This document shows positions 7,117 through 18,363 of a DNA stretch of 41,933 bases, one piece after another (the first letter of the stretch is position 1; every line of letters begins with the position of its first letter). Under the pieces are notes generated by a model. It saw nothing but the letters and a program-made list of their open reading frames with translations. It had not been told where the DNA came from and ran no database searches. Both the position numbers and the translations under genes were made by a program. This DNA is from an uncultured Candidatus Saccharibacteria bacterium (lineage in GTDB: Bacteria; Patescibacteriota; Saccharimonadia; Saccharimonadales; Saccharimonadaceae): positions 1-41,933 of the forward strand of contig CAMKOB010000008.1 of NCBI GenBank assembly GCA_946414345.1, written 5' to 3'.

Positions 7117-8169
7117 ATGAAAACTATTAAATCTATAGACGTCAAAGACAAAACAGTTCTAGTCCGCGTCGATTACAACGTTCCAGTCAAAAATAACAAA
7201 GTACTAAGCGACCTCCGCGTCAGAGCTAGCCTACCCACCATTAACTATCTATTAGAGCACGGCGCCAAAAGAGTTATTCTTATTTCTCATCTAGGCCGTC
7301 CAGAAGGAAAAATCAACCCCGAATACACCCTTTCACCAGTAGCGGACTGTCTACGCGCCCTTCTTCCAGACCAAACAATTGGTTTTTATTTTCCACCCAA
7401 GCCAGGAGAAACAGTTAAAATTCCCGATAACGTCAGAATTGCCCTCCTAGATAACCTACGCTTTAATCCTGGCGAAGAGAGCAATGACAAAAAATTTATC
7501 AAGGGTATTATCGATGGTGTTGGTGCCGAGATTTTTGTCCAAGATGGCTTTGCAGTAATTCATCGCGCCCATGCTTCTACCGACGCCGTCAAAGAGTATT
7601 TGCCAGTCTATGCCGGCTTATTGCTCGAAAAAGAAATAAATAACCTCGACTCCGTGCTCAACAATCCAGCTCGACCTTTAGTATTGATTATTGGTGGCTC
7701 CAAAGTCGAAGACAAAGAACCACTTATTAAAAAATTCACCAAACTCGCCGATCATATCTTGGTTGGTGGCAAAATTGCTGCTGATGGTTACCAAGCCAAC
7801 GATGAAAAAATCTACGTCGCCACTGATTTTGATGAAGATTCTACTGGCGCCAAGCTCGACATCGGCCCAATTTCTACCGCCAAATTTGCCAATTATATCA
7901 CCGACGCCAAAACCATCGTCTGGAACGGTCTTCTCGGCAAAGCCGAAGATCCAGCCTACGCCACTGCCTCCAATATCGTCGCAGATTTAATCGGTGAAAA
8001 AAATGACGCCACCACTATAATTTGTGGCGGCGACACCACTGGTTTTGTAGAAGAATTAATGAACAAGCATAAAAACCTCGAATATTCACTCATTTCCACT
8101 GGAGGAGGTGCCAGTCTTGAATACCTCCTCGGAAATCATCTCCCCGGCTTATCCGCTATCGAAGAATAG
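7117..8169 (+). CDS. pgk: Phosphoglycerate kinase, shortened
   Basis: This enzyme makes ATP and 3-phosphoglycerate from 1,3-bisphosphoglycerate in glycolysis. The substrate-side motifs RVDYNVPV, SHLGRPEG and LLDNLRFNPGEE are intact, as are QDGFAVIHRAHAST, GGSKVEDK, the nucleotide-domain WNGLLGKAE, CGGDTT and STGGGASLEYLLG. At 350 residues it is clearly shorter than the usual 390-415. Most of the missing length lies after HILVGGKIA, where the usual helix carrying MAYTFLKA and its connection are replaced by a short ADGYQANDEK loop. All recognised catalytic motifs survive, so it is probably active. Monocistronic, with a leaderless promoter. No other glycolytic gene is adjacent; pyk lies at 14213. 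Confidence 0.95.
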   Translation: MKTIKSIDVKDKTVLVRVDYNVPVKNNKVLSDLRVRASLPTINYLLEHGAKRVILISHLGRPEGKINPEYTLSPVADCLRALLPDQTIGFYFPPKPGETVKIPDNVRIALLDNLRFNPGEESNDKKFIKGIIDGVGAEIFVQDGFAVIHRAHASTDAVKEYLPVYAGLLLEKEINNLDSVLNNPARPLVLIIGGSKVEDKEPLIKKFTKLADHILVGGKIAADGYQANDEKIYVATDFDEDSTGAKLDIGPISTAKFANYITDAKTIVWNGLLGKAEDPAYATASNIVADLIGEKNDATTIICGGDTTGFVEELMNKHKNLEYSLISTGGGASLEYLLGNHLPGLSAIEE

Positions 8170-8178
8170 CTTTATATA

Positions 8179-9477
8179 TTAACTTTTTATTACTTCAAAC
8201 TGTATTATCGTCAGCGAACCCATATCATTCTGACCATCAATTCCATTACCGCCAATAGTAATCGTAGCATTATTCAAGTTAGACGGTACAGTATTCTTTC
8301 CTCTAATATACTTATTTTGATTATATCCCACCATCGAAGCATTGATAATCGGCTGTTTATTCCAGCCAGTTGGATCATAAGTAATAGTAATATCAAACGT
8401 TCTTTCACCAGTCAAGGCAGAAGAGCTAAGCGTTAGATAATAATTTGGCGTCAATTGCCCAGTACTACTACTTCTTGCACGGTTCTTATACACACCCACT
8501 CTTAAATATCCTCTATTATAGTCATACAAAGCAAAGCCATCATAATTGTTCCCATTCGGTTGCAAAGCCGTCAAGACAAATTTACCATTTTCATTAGATA
8601 AATCAGTTTTAAACACAATGTGTATAGTAAATGCCCTACCGTCAAACGCGATCACCCCAGTATCGATATTTTGGCCCGGCAAAACTTCCAAACCTCCGCT
8701 CGTACTATTAGTTGTATCAATCGAATATCCAGTCACCCGCCCATTTTCGTCAACATCCTGTACGCTTACGTTACCATATTGATCGGTCGTAGTTATCGTT
8801 TCCGATCCATCTGGATTTACAACGATAACAGTACCACCACTCTGCACTTCTGTAAATTGATAGTTCACCACACCGTTAGTTAAATCTTGGTAGTTACTCG
8901 CCACCGTACCACCAGAAATGATAGACGGATCGTAAGAATATTTAGCATAGAAACTCGCCGTCCCACCAGCCGCCACCGAACCAGTCATATCCACCACATT
9001 TGTAGTACTGAGCCCCAATGAAGTCGCTTCTGCGAGCGTTAATACCGACGGCACAATATACTGATTTGTATAAGTACCAAGCTGACTCGTTGGATCATAT
9101 AAAATGTCCGACAATTCATATGCGGTATTATTCTTATTCTTTACATCTATTTTATATATAATATACGAGTTGCCATCCGAACCAAGATGCACAGAGTTGG
9201 TTAGCAAGGTAGAATAATATGTCTTAATCGTCTGAGTAGAACCCGAACCATTCGTAGCCGCCACCGAAACATCAGTAATAAAAACGCCGCCCTGCGTATT
9301 AGCAACAATATCACCGCCAATTGTTAATTCAGAAGTAATACTCGCATAACCAATCCCCAGAAAAATCACTACGATTATAAACATCATCGCAAGCGGAGTT
9401 CGCACAAAATCAAACAAACCCCTCAATCGATAATTTGAAATCTTTGCTTTTTTAGCTCCAGTTTTCATCTTATTCAT
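8179..9477 (-). CDS. TasA-like exported protein with a C-terminal lectin-like domain
   Basis: Residues 1-27 are basic and 28-45 form a membrane helix. The helix ends in FLGIGYASITSELTIGG, the GYA-xIT-x-L-x-I-G signature seen in exported proteins processed by SipW-type signal peptidases (TasA/camelysin class). A beta-rich domain (about 55-200) and a linker rich in T, D and G follow. The C-terminal part (about 255-432), with FTIHIVFKTDLSN, FALYDYNRGYLRVGVY and ATITIGGNGIDG, resembles a concanavalin-A/LamG-like fold; this is inference. It is the last gene of the four-gene SipW operon, and its ATG overlaps the end of the preceding gene. A second in-frame ATG at 9468 is possible. Likely a surface fibre or adhesin subunit. 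Confidence 0.78.
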   Translation of the reverse strand: MNKMKTGAKKAKISNYRLRGLFDFVRTPLAMMFIIVVIFLGIGYASITSELTIGGDIVANTQGGVFITDVSVAATNGSGSTQTIKTYYSTLLTNSVHLGSDGNSYIIYKIDVKNKNNTAYELSDILYDPTSQLGTYTNQYIVPSVLTLAEATSLGLSTTNVVDMTGSVAAGGTASFYAKYSYDPSIISGGTVASNYQDLTNGVVNYQFTEVQSGGTVIVVNPDGSETITTTDQYGNVSVQDVDENGRVTGYSIDTTNSTSGGLEVLPGQNIDTGVIAFDGRAFTIHIVFKTDLSNENGKFVLTALQPNGNNYDGFALYDYNRGYLRVGVYKNRARSSSTGQLTPNYYLTLSSSALTGERTFDITITYDPTGWNKQPIINASMVGYNQNKYIRGKNTVPSNLNNATITIGGNGIDGQNDMGSLTIIQFEVIKS

Positions 9478-10516
9478 CTAAGTCTGTCACCTTAAAAGTA
9501 AACCGATACACCGTACTATTATCTTGAGTTGGAATCACAAACTCGGTCTGGCGCGGCTTTGTTTTTTGATGCATCAGCACTGGCGCCTGCAACGAATCCC
9601 TAATCTCAAACAAGTCTTCCAACGTTTCTACCTCTATCAAGCGCATCTTCCCAACCTTATATGGCTCTGAAACTGGTTGCAAGAAAGCAGAATAGGTTTT
9701 TTGAATTTTTTCTATTTCACGTTGATAATTTTGCAAAGGTGTTCTCGCCTTACGAATTCTACGCACAATATCAAAGAATTCAAACACTGCAATCACTAAG
9801 AATATTAGTGAGAAAATTAGATATGGCGTTTTATTTCCAGTCTGTTGTATTTTCAAGAAATCATTACTATAAAAATCATTACTATCAATACTTACTGCTA
9901 TAGTCTTCGTTGTCAAAGGAACCGAAAAGCTGATCCTCGCTATTTTATCGGTGTCCTTAATATTCAGATCAGTTTCTGTTGTGAGGTCCACATACATAGT
10001 GACCGTAAGTGTGCTTTCTGTCCCATCCAATTCGTATACATTGATAAATTTGTTGATTAGCTCATTATATCTAACATAATCAACATTTATTAATCTAAAT
10101 AATACTTTATCAAGCTCCAATTCCGTTTCAGGCACCAACTCTTCTTCATAATTATAAATCGTATTATGCGAAACTTTATCAAGCACATTTATTTCGGCAA
10201 TAACATTATATTTTCCTTTAAGGTTTACATCTTCAGTTGAAGCCTTAAAATCATATCTGAAATTCGCATCTATATGATCAATCAAACTTGCGATATACTC
10301 GTTACTTTTTTCTTCATATGTTTCACTAAAGAACTCATTTTCTTGCAAAATTACAGAAGTTGTTACATCACCAACCTCCGAATAGGTAATATTATAATCT
10401 CTAGCCAAGAAAATATACGCCGACAAGCTCCCAAGCATCAAAAGAATATCAAATACCAACAAAACAATCAGTTTTGGTACCAAATTTCCTTTCTTTTTTT
10501 GCTTCTTTTCTTTCAT
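9470..10516 (-). CDS. DUF5305-like membrane protein of the SipW operon
   Basis: This protein of about 348 residues has a basic start, a membrane helix (VPKLIVLLVFDILLMLGSLSAYIFLA) and an extracytoplasmic beta-rich region of about 200 residues. That region opens with ARDYNITYSEVGDVTTSVILQENEFF and includes EYIASLIDHIDANFRYDF. A second helix (YLIFSLIFLVIAVFEFFDIV) and a cytoplasmic tail complete it. The pattern is that of DUF5305-type proteins found beside SipW signal peptidases in Firmicutes; the match is from memory, not a search. The start is set at the ATG at 10516, which overlaps the stop of the signal peptidase (TAATG). ATGs up to 10552 lie further upstream in the same frame. Function unknown; perhaps a chaperone or assembly factor for the TasA-like substrates. 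Confidence 0.72.
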   Translation of the reverse strand: MKEKKQKKKGNLVPKLIVLLVFDILLMLGSLSAYIFLARDYNITYSEVGDVTTSVILQENEFFSETYEEKSNEYIASLIDHIDANFRYDFKASTEDVNLKGKYNVIAEINVLDKVSHNTIYNYEEELVPETELELDKVLFRLINVDYVRYNELINKFINVYELDGTESTLTVTMYVDLTTETDLNIKDTDKIARISFSVPLTTKTIAVSIDSNDFYSNDFLKIQQTGNKTPYLIFSLIFLVIAVFEFFDIVRRIRKARTPLQNYQREIEKIQKTYSAFLQPVSEPYKVGKMRLIEVETLEDLFEIRDSLQAPVLMHQKTKPRQTEFVIPTQDNSTVYRFTFKVTDLDE

Positions 10517-11658
10517 TAGTCGAATACTTCCTTTAGCCATAAGGTTGGCCAACCCACCGCCGGCACTTTAAACAGTACCTTTCCCATTAAATCACTTTTT
10601 GTTACATATCCTTCGTCTTCGCTTTCATTCATGTCACCTTTAGTGTAATATCTTTCTTCTCCAGCCACTGTGCTAATTTTAATTAACCGGTGAACAATTC
10701 TCTCATTGCGTCTGTTAAATACAACAATGTCACCTTCACGCAGTCTTTCGTCCGCACCAATTCTTTTCATCACCACCACATCGCCCGTGTCTATGGCACC
10801 AGACATCGAGCTCGAACCAATGACGATTGCCCCCACACTAAATTGGCACGAAACTACCATAATAAAACCCACCATTATTATGCACGCTATTGTTCCAAGT
10901 ATTCTCCCAAGCACTGTCCCACCCTTAGCCAGTGCTTTCTCGTCGTGCTTGACAAATGTCCTGTCTATTACCCAATACACAAATAGCGGCGCCATCATCC
11001 TACAAAAACTACTAAAGAAAGCATACACGTCAGGCAATACCGGAATAATGTATGCATATAGCGACGTAATCAAACGATAAGCGATAATTGAACCCGCGCC
11101 AAACCTTACACTTATAAAATTATATAGCAAGTTTGATGTCAGCGCTGCCCCAACTAGCCCAATTAAAAGCAATAGCTGTTCCAATTGCCTAGTATCATAA
11201 ACCGCCATATAAATAGCAACCTCTGATAGCACCCCTATCAAATAGGTCATTATCCGTGAATACTTCCCTTTAAAGCATAGCAACTTTGCTCTAATTATTT
11301 CAGTACTAATAATGGTTACACCAATCGGAAAGATAAAATTCTTTATGCTAAACCATCCAAATTTAACATCATTTACTGCGTAACCAGTATATGCACCTAA
11401 CGCATAGTAGAGCCCCACATACAGTAGGCCCAACACTATCATATATTTTAAAAGAACGCTTTTTTCGAGTGGCAATATCTTAAATGACTTCAAGAATATC
11501 ACCATCACTGCCGCAATCACTGCGGTAACACCAGCAAGTATAATTCGAAGAGGAAACCCCGTAAAGCCAGGCAGCTTCATCGCCGCCAAAACCATCAGCA
11601 ATGCAAGAAAAGCTACTCCTATCCCCTCAAAAAATTTCACTCTTCTGCTTGCTGGCAT
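10516..11658 (-). CDS. sipW: SipW-type signal peptidase I with an N-terminal multi-spanning domain
   Basis: The C-terminal part (about residues 255-380) is an ER/archaeal-type signal peptidase. It has a membrane helix, then GSSSMSGAIDTGDVVVMKR with the nucleophile near S284, GDIVVFNRRNERIVHRLIKI with His (about 323) in place of the lysine of ordinary bacterial LepB, and YYTKGDMNESED with the aspartate position. This Ser-His-Asp type removes signal peptides from TasA-like proteins in Bacillus. Unusually, the first 220 or so residues form about six membrane helices not found in B. subtilis SipW. AGAGGA precedes the ATG. It sits between two proteins with the expected substrate signature, which supports the assignment. 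Confidence 0.88.
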   Translation of the reverse strand: MPASRRVKFFEGIGVAFLALLMVLAAMKLPGFTGFPLRIILAGVTAVIAAVMVIFLKSFKILPLEKSVLLKYMIVLGLLYVGLYYALGAYTGYAVNDVKFGWFSIKNFIFPIGVTIISTEIIRAKLLCFKGKYSRIMTYLIGVLSEVAIYMAVYDTRQLEQLLLLIGLVGAALTSNLLYNFISVRFGAGSIIAYRLITSLYAYIIPVLPDVYAFFSSFCRMMAPLFVYWVIDRTFVKHDEKALAKGGTVLGRILGTIACIIMVGFIMVVSCQFSVGAIVIGSSSMSGAIDTGDVVVMKRIGADERLREGDIVVFNRRNERIVHRLIKISTVAGEERYYTKGDMNESEDEGYVTKSDLMGKVLFKVPAVGWPTLWLKEVFD

Positions 11659-11680
11659 TCTATCCTCTCGTTACATACCT

Positions 11681-12262
11681 TCAGTTGGTTGCAGTTGCTT
11701 GCAATGTACAAGTAATAGTAGTTGATACATCGGCATCAACCGGTAATTTTACCAATTTTACCGTTACAGTTTGGCTTGTAGATGGCGTTGCGCCACCAGC
11801 TTTAGTCAAAGTACTTGTCCCAAGCGTAGTAGTAATTTCAAAATATCCGCCAGTATCGGTTTGTGTACAACTTGGCGTACCGAGGCTAGCACCTAAATCA
11901 ACACTGGCATTCGTAATCGTATAAACCAAAGTAGCAGTTTCATTCATTTTCTTCATACCGGTAACCGTAAACGAAGCTGTTTTGGTTGGATAAGATGACG
12001 TAGTATCGGTCACAGTGCCAGTACCACCACTACTAATGCTATGATCCGTATTAGCAGTATAATTAATATTAAAAACTGTATCATCCGGCGTAGCCGTCGC
12101 TTGCGTCCCAGTACCACCAATTTGAAGGGTTGAGGTAATCGCAGCATAACCCACACCGAGAATCGCCACAATCGCTAGCGCAATAATCGCAATCAGACCT
12201 TGTTGGTCCTTCGTCGAGCGTTTTTTCGCCACCCTGGTTAATTTCGTTTTCTTTTGTGCCAT
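11681..12262 (-). CDS. Small TasA-like exported protein
   Basis: This 193-residue protein has a basic N-terminus (KKTKLTRVAKKRSTKDQQ), a membrane helix at about 22-40 and the signature LGVGYAAITSTLQIGGTGTQA, matching the large protein at 8179-9477. The exported part is rich in T, S and V, predicted beta, with two cysteines (PSCTQ and TITCTLQ) that could pair. It is the first gene of the operon and probably the main substrate of the signal peptidase 22 nt downstream. AAAGGA lies about 6 nt before the ATG. A fibre subunit role is inferred by analogy with TasA; no sequence identity with TasA is claimed. Confidence 0.8.
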   Translation of the reverse strand: MAQKKTKLTRVAKKRSTKDQQGLIAIIALAIVAILGVGYAAITSTLQIGGTGTQATATPDDTVFNINYTANTDHSISSGGTGTVTDTTSSYPTKTASFTVTGMKKMNETATLVYTITNASVDLGASLGTPSCTQTDTGGYFEITTTLGTSTLTKAGGATPSTSQTVTVKLVKLPVDADVSTTITCTLQATATN

Positions 12263-12309
12263 ATGAAATCCTTTCTAATTTAAAGAGATTAAGCTTTATT
12301 TATAAGCCG

Positions 12310-12318
12310 ATTATATAT
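12310..12318 (-). promoter_or_regulatory. Promoter of the SipW/TasA-like operon
   Basis: TATAAT (12315 to 12310, minus strand) is followed by a leader of about 40 nt ending in AGAAAGGA. Unlike most first genes nearby, this operon has a true leader and Shine-Dalgarno. Confidence 0.6.
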
Positions 12319-12409
12319 TTATTTCAATAAAAAATCAAGACTGACTGTAGGCAAAAAATACTTAAAAATCAAACAATAAAACACGCCCAAAAGAATCATC
12401 TTAATTTTA

Positions 12410-12425
12410 TGCTATAATCATTAGC
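12410..12425 (+). promoter_or_regulatory. Leaderless promoter of the first EamA gene
   Basis: TGC-TATAAT has its hexamer at 12413-12418, and the ATG begins at 12426, 8 nt after it. Confidence 0.7.
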
Positions 12426-13355
12426 ATGATATTACCTATCATCTTAAGCTTTATTGCAGCTGCCTTTTGGGCAACTGGTAACCATATTGATAAATATTTA
12501 ATTTCAAAAATAGTAAAAAAACACGACTATCGGGCATTAATTATTTTTTCAACAATTGTTGCTGGTAGTATTATGGCATTAATTTATCTATTCGTTTGTA
12601 ATTTCTGCATAGATTTTGATGTACCGAGTGTCCTAATTCTACTAATTAATTCAATTATTTATATAATACTCTTGATCCTGTATTTTAAAGCACTGAGCAG
12701 AGACGATACGACAGTAGTTGTAATTATGCTCCAACTTACACCAGTCTTTATAACGATAATTTCACCTTTTGTATTGCCAAATCAAAATATCAGCCCCACG
12801 CAATTAGCTGGCGGGCTTTTAATTATATTCGCTTCCATTTTTATAACGTACGAACCAAAAAGAAAAAAATACAGCAAGAAAAAAATAGGCACTCTTGCAA
12901 TCATGCTACTTGCAACGCTCGCCGAAGCAACCTGGTTCATCATAGAGAGACACATCAATCAAACACATGATTTTAATAAAACAATTTTTTGGTCAAACGC
13001 TATGCTACTTATAATCGGCGTTTTCTTATTATTATTTGTTAAATCGTATCGTAAATCCTTTTCAAAAATAGTCAAAGGAAGTGGTTTAAAAATAGTCAGC
13101 TTAAATCTGATAAATGAATTACTTAATTCTTTTAGTCTCACTTTTGTAACCTGTGCTGGAACCATGATACCAATCGCTTTGGTATCCTTCACTACACAAG
13201 GAATACAGCCGTTCGTAGCGATGTTAATAGGATTTGTGATTACAAAACTATTTCCAAAAATTGAAAAAGAAAAGATCACTAGAACCGACATCACCAAAAG
13301 AGTTATTGCTATAATTATTTGTATAATTGGACTTGGGTTTATCGAATTCGGATAA
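12426..13355 (+). CDS. EamA/DMT-family transporter
   Basis: This 309-residue protein has about ten hydrophobic helices in two halves, the drug/metabolite transporter plan. The first EamA repeat ends with IFASIFITYEPKRKK and the second with a C-terminal helix at 293-307. The segment LQLTPVFITIISPFVLPNQNISPTQLAGGLLIIFASI is the usual end of an EamA repeat. A paralogue of equal length lies at 30606-31520 (ILPIIYLIFGWLFFGDSISPTQLVAFAVI). Substrate unknown. It is monocistronic, with a leaderless promoter and a clear terminator immediately after the stop. Confidence 0.85.
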   Translation: MILPIILSFIAAAFWATGNHIDKYLISKIVKKHDYRALIIFSTIVAGSIMALIYLFVCNFCIDFDVPSVLILLINSIIYIILLILYFKALSRDDTTVVVIMLQLTPVFITIISPFVLPNQNISPTQLAGGLLIIFASIFITYEPKRKKYSKKKIGTLAIMLLATLAEATWFIIERHINQTHDFNKTIFWSNAMLLIIGVFLLLFVKSYRKSFSKIVKGSGLKIVSLNLINELLNSFSLTFVTCAGTMIPIALVSFTTQGIQPFVAMLIGFVITKLFPKIEKEKITRTDITKRVIAIIICIIGLGFIEFG

Positions 13356-13360
13356 AAAAC

Positions 13361-13382
13361 AAGTCCCTACGGGACTTCTTTT
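13361..13382 (+). terminator. Terminator of the EamA gene
   Basis: AAGTCCC-TAC-GGGACTT is followed by CTTTT. It starts 6 nt after the stop. It is also the distal copy of the tRNA-Glu trailer described below. Confidence 0.8.
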
Positions 13383-13387
13383 ATTTC

Positions 13388-13406
13388 TGGTGATCTCTGC
13401 GAGAGT
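13388..13406 (-). repeat. Partial duplicate of the tRNA-Glu 3' end
   Basis: These 19 bases are identical to 13517-13535, the 3' end of tRNA-Glu including CCA. Both copies are followed on the minus strand by a hairpin of the form AAG(T/A)CCC-GTA-GGG(A/T)CTT, so the repeat covers the tRNA 3' end plus its terminator, 129 nt apart and in the same orientation. The intervening bases contain GC-rich palindromic sequence and no gene. Confidence 0.8.
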
Positions 13407-13488
13407 TAGCCTCCGCTTCGCTTCGGCTATTCGCCTTCGGCGAGCGAACTCTGCTCGTTCGCCTCACGCAAAAATCAGAAAAATAAAT

Positions 13489-13515
13489 AAGACCCTACGG
13501 GTCTTCTTTATTTTT
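13489..13515 (-). terminator. Terminator of tRNA-Glu
   Basis: AAGACCC-GTA-GGGTCTT is followed on the minus strand by ATTTATTTTT. It lies about 11 nt beyond the encoded CCA. Confidence 0.75.
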
Positions 13516-13516
13516 C

Positions 13517-13591
13517 TGGTGATCTCTGCGAGAGTCGAACTCGCATTGACGGGATGAAAACCCGTTGTACTAACCGTTATACTAAGAGACC
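13517..13591 (-). tRNA. tRNA-Glu (UUC anticodon)
   Basis: The acceptor GGTCTCT/AGAGATC has one G-U pair. The anticodon stem-loop is ACGGG-TTTTCAT-CCCGT, giving TTC. The T-arm is TGCGAG-TTCGACT-CTCGCA. A73 and CCA are encoded. Confidence 0.95.
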
Positions 13592-13618
13592 AGTACAAAT
13601 TTATTATATCAAATTCCC

Positions 13619-14167
13619 CTAAAATATGCAAGCATATTTATATTCGACACGGTAGTCCGTTACACCAAACGGTTCTTCCGGATAAAAGTGCACATAAGTC
13701 TCGTCCGGATCGCAATATCGATATAATTCTGTCTCCGCGTCAGCATGTCGACGACCATCAAACAACATCAATTGCCTGAGTGACACATCAGAAAAACCAC
13801 CCTCGGCATATTTTTCCATCAGCTCGCCCACCTTCTTATTAGATGGAATATTATTTAAAATTTTCTCGTAATAATAATTCTCATAATAATCCGCCGCGAT
13901 TGATTCAATCTTCGATTCGATTATCCTTTCTGGGTTATGAAATGTTACTACTAAAACCGCCAGTATAACTGACATCATTGCAAGCACAATCACAGTCAAA
14001 ATCACTCCTCGCACCGTCAATACAAACTTCTGGTCTTTCTCTTTCATTCGCACGCACTTCGGCTCATTCATTTTTGCCCGACTTTCGTGAATCGAAGAAC
14101 TTGCAATTCGCACAGGCTTTTTTACAATTACATTTTTCTTTGCTTTTCTATTTTTGGTTTTACCCAT
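13619..14167 (-). CDS. Single-pass membrane protein of unknown function
   Basis: I do not recognise this 182-residue protein. The first 50 residues are very basic and likely cytoplasmic. One membrane helix follows (VRGVILTVIVLAMMSVILAVLVVTF, about 53-77). The external part is acidic and aromatic, with IESIAADYYENYYYEKILNNI and a C-terminal YRVEYKYACIF. A cluster around FDGRRHADAETELYRYCDPDE may be the conserved core. The TAAAAT box (14179 to 14174) ends 7 nt before its ATG, so it should be leaderless. It is divergent from pyk, with only 45 nt between the two starts. Confidence 0.7.
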   Translation of the reverse strand: MGKTKNRKAKKNVIVKKPVRIASSSIHESRAKMNEPKCVRMKEKDQKFVLTVRGVILTVIVLAMMSVILAVLVVTFHNPERIIESKIESIAADYYENYYYEKILNNIPSNKKVGELMEKYAEGGFSDVSLRQLMLFDGRRHADAETELYRYCDPDETYVHFYPEEPFGVTDYRVEYKYACIF

Positions 14168-14173
14168 GATCTC

Positions 14174-14182
14174 ATTTTAGCA
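14174..14182 (-). promoter_or_regulatory. Leaderless promoter of the unknown membrane gene
   Basis: TGC-TAAAAT on the minus strand has its last base at 14174, and the ATG begins at 14167. Confidence 0.65.
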
Positions 14183-14197
14183 TAAAAACTGTTTTTA

Positions 14198-14212
14198 TGA
14201 TAATATAAATAT
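14198..14212 (+). promoter_or_regulatory. Leaderless promoter of pyk
   Basis: TGa-TAATAT has its hexamer at 14201-14206, and the ATG begins at 14213, 7 nt downstream. Confidence 0.65.
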
Positions 14213-17637
<3,425 letters not shown>

Positions 17638-18363
17638 TTAGTCCTTTATTCTTAAAATCTTATGATAGTACAAATACAAGTACACCGCCACATAAATAGT
17701 CGAAAAGCAACCACACATAAAAATCGTTGCGCTCGTCACTGGCACATGTTGCCCAAGATTTCTAAGACCAAGTTCTATCAAAACTCCAATTCCTACCACC
17801 CCCACCCAAATCAAGGCCAAAACAAGAACCATCGTAATAAACCTAACGATAAAACCAATTCTTTCGCCCACCATCACTTCATGAATTAATTCTAAAGCCC
17901 TTAACGGATACATACCAGGCGCACTCACTGCCACCATTGCCATTAAAGTTCCAGATATCAAATACAACGATAGAGCACCCATTGCCAACGCAAACAATAC
18001 AAATAATGACCCGTAAAACATATCACCAAACAAATTTGTTTCCACAGCCGTCGAATAAGCAATTATTACAATCATAATCGGGATACACTGAATCGCTATA
18101 ACGACTAAAATTACCAAAGATGAAAAAAATGGCGTCATCGCGTTAAAAATACCATCACGAAATCTCACCGGCTTCTTTTTTAGAATTCTTCTCACGAAAA
18201 AAATCGACGTCAACCACAATACAATAATAAGGAACACATTAATAATCATTAATGATTCTTCATTCACGCCAATCGTTAACAATCCAATCGCAAATACCAA
18301 TAACAATAACGGCAAAAATAATTTCCAATTTTTAAACACTAAGCTAAAAGCTCTTTTTACCAT
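17638..18363 (-). CDS. Polytopic membrane protein of unknown function
   Basis: About 241 residues with roughly six membrane helices and short loops; no motif I can name. The N-terminus MVKRAFSLVFKNWKLFLPLLLLVFAIGLLTIG resembles poorly characterised DUF-type membrane proteins. The start at 18363 is preferred because GAAAGG lies about 7 nt upstream. The longer reading frame from 18390 would overlap the protease gene by 47 nt rather than 20. It sits between the HtpX-like protease and ligA in an operon that begins with lemA. Confidence 0.7.
   Translation of the reverse strand: MVKRAFSLVFKNWKLFLPLLLLVFAIGLLTIGVNEESLMIINVFLIIVLWLTSIFFVRRILKKKPVRFRDGIFNAMTPFFSSLVILVVIAIQCIPIMIVIIAYSTAVETNLFGDMFYGSLFVLFALAMGALSLYLISGTLMAMVAVSAPGMYPLRALELIHEVMVGERIGFIVRFITMVLVLALIWVGVVGIGVLIELGLRNLGQHVPVTSATIFMCGCFSTIYVAVYLYLYYHKILRIKD

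Noticed and set aside
13327-13557. Plus-strand 76-codon ORF
   Set aside because: It covers the EamA terminator, the repeat and most of tRNA-Glu; its composition is that of hairpin and repeat DNA.
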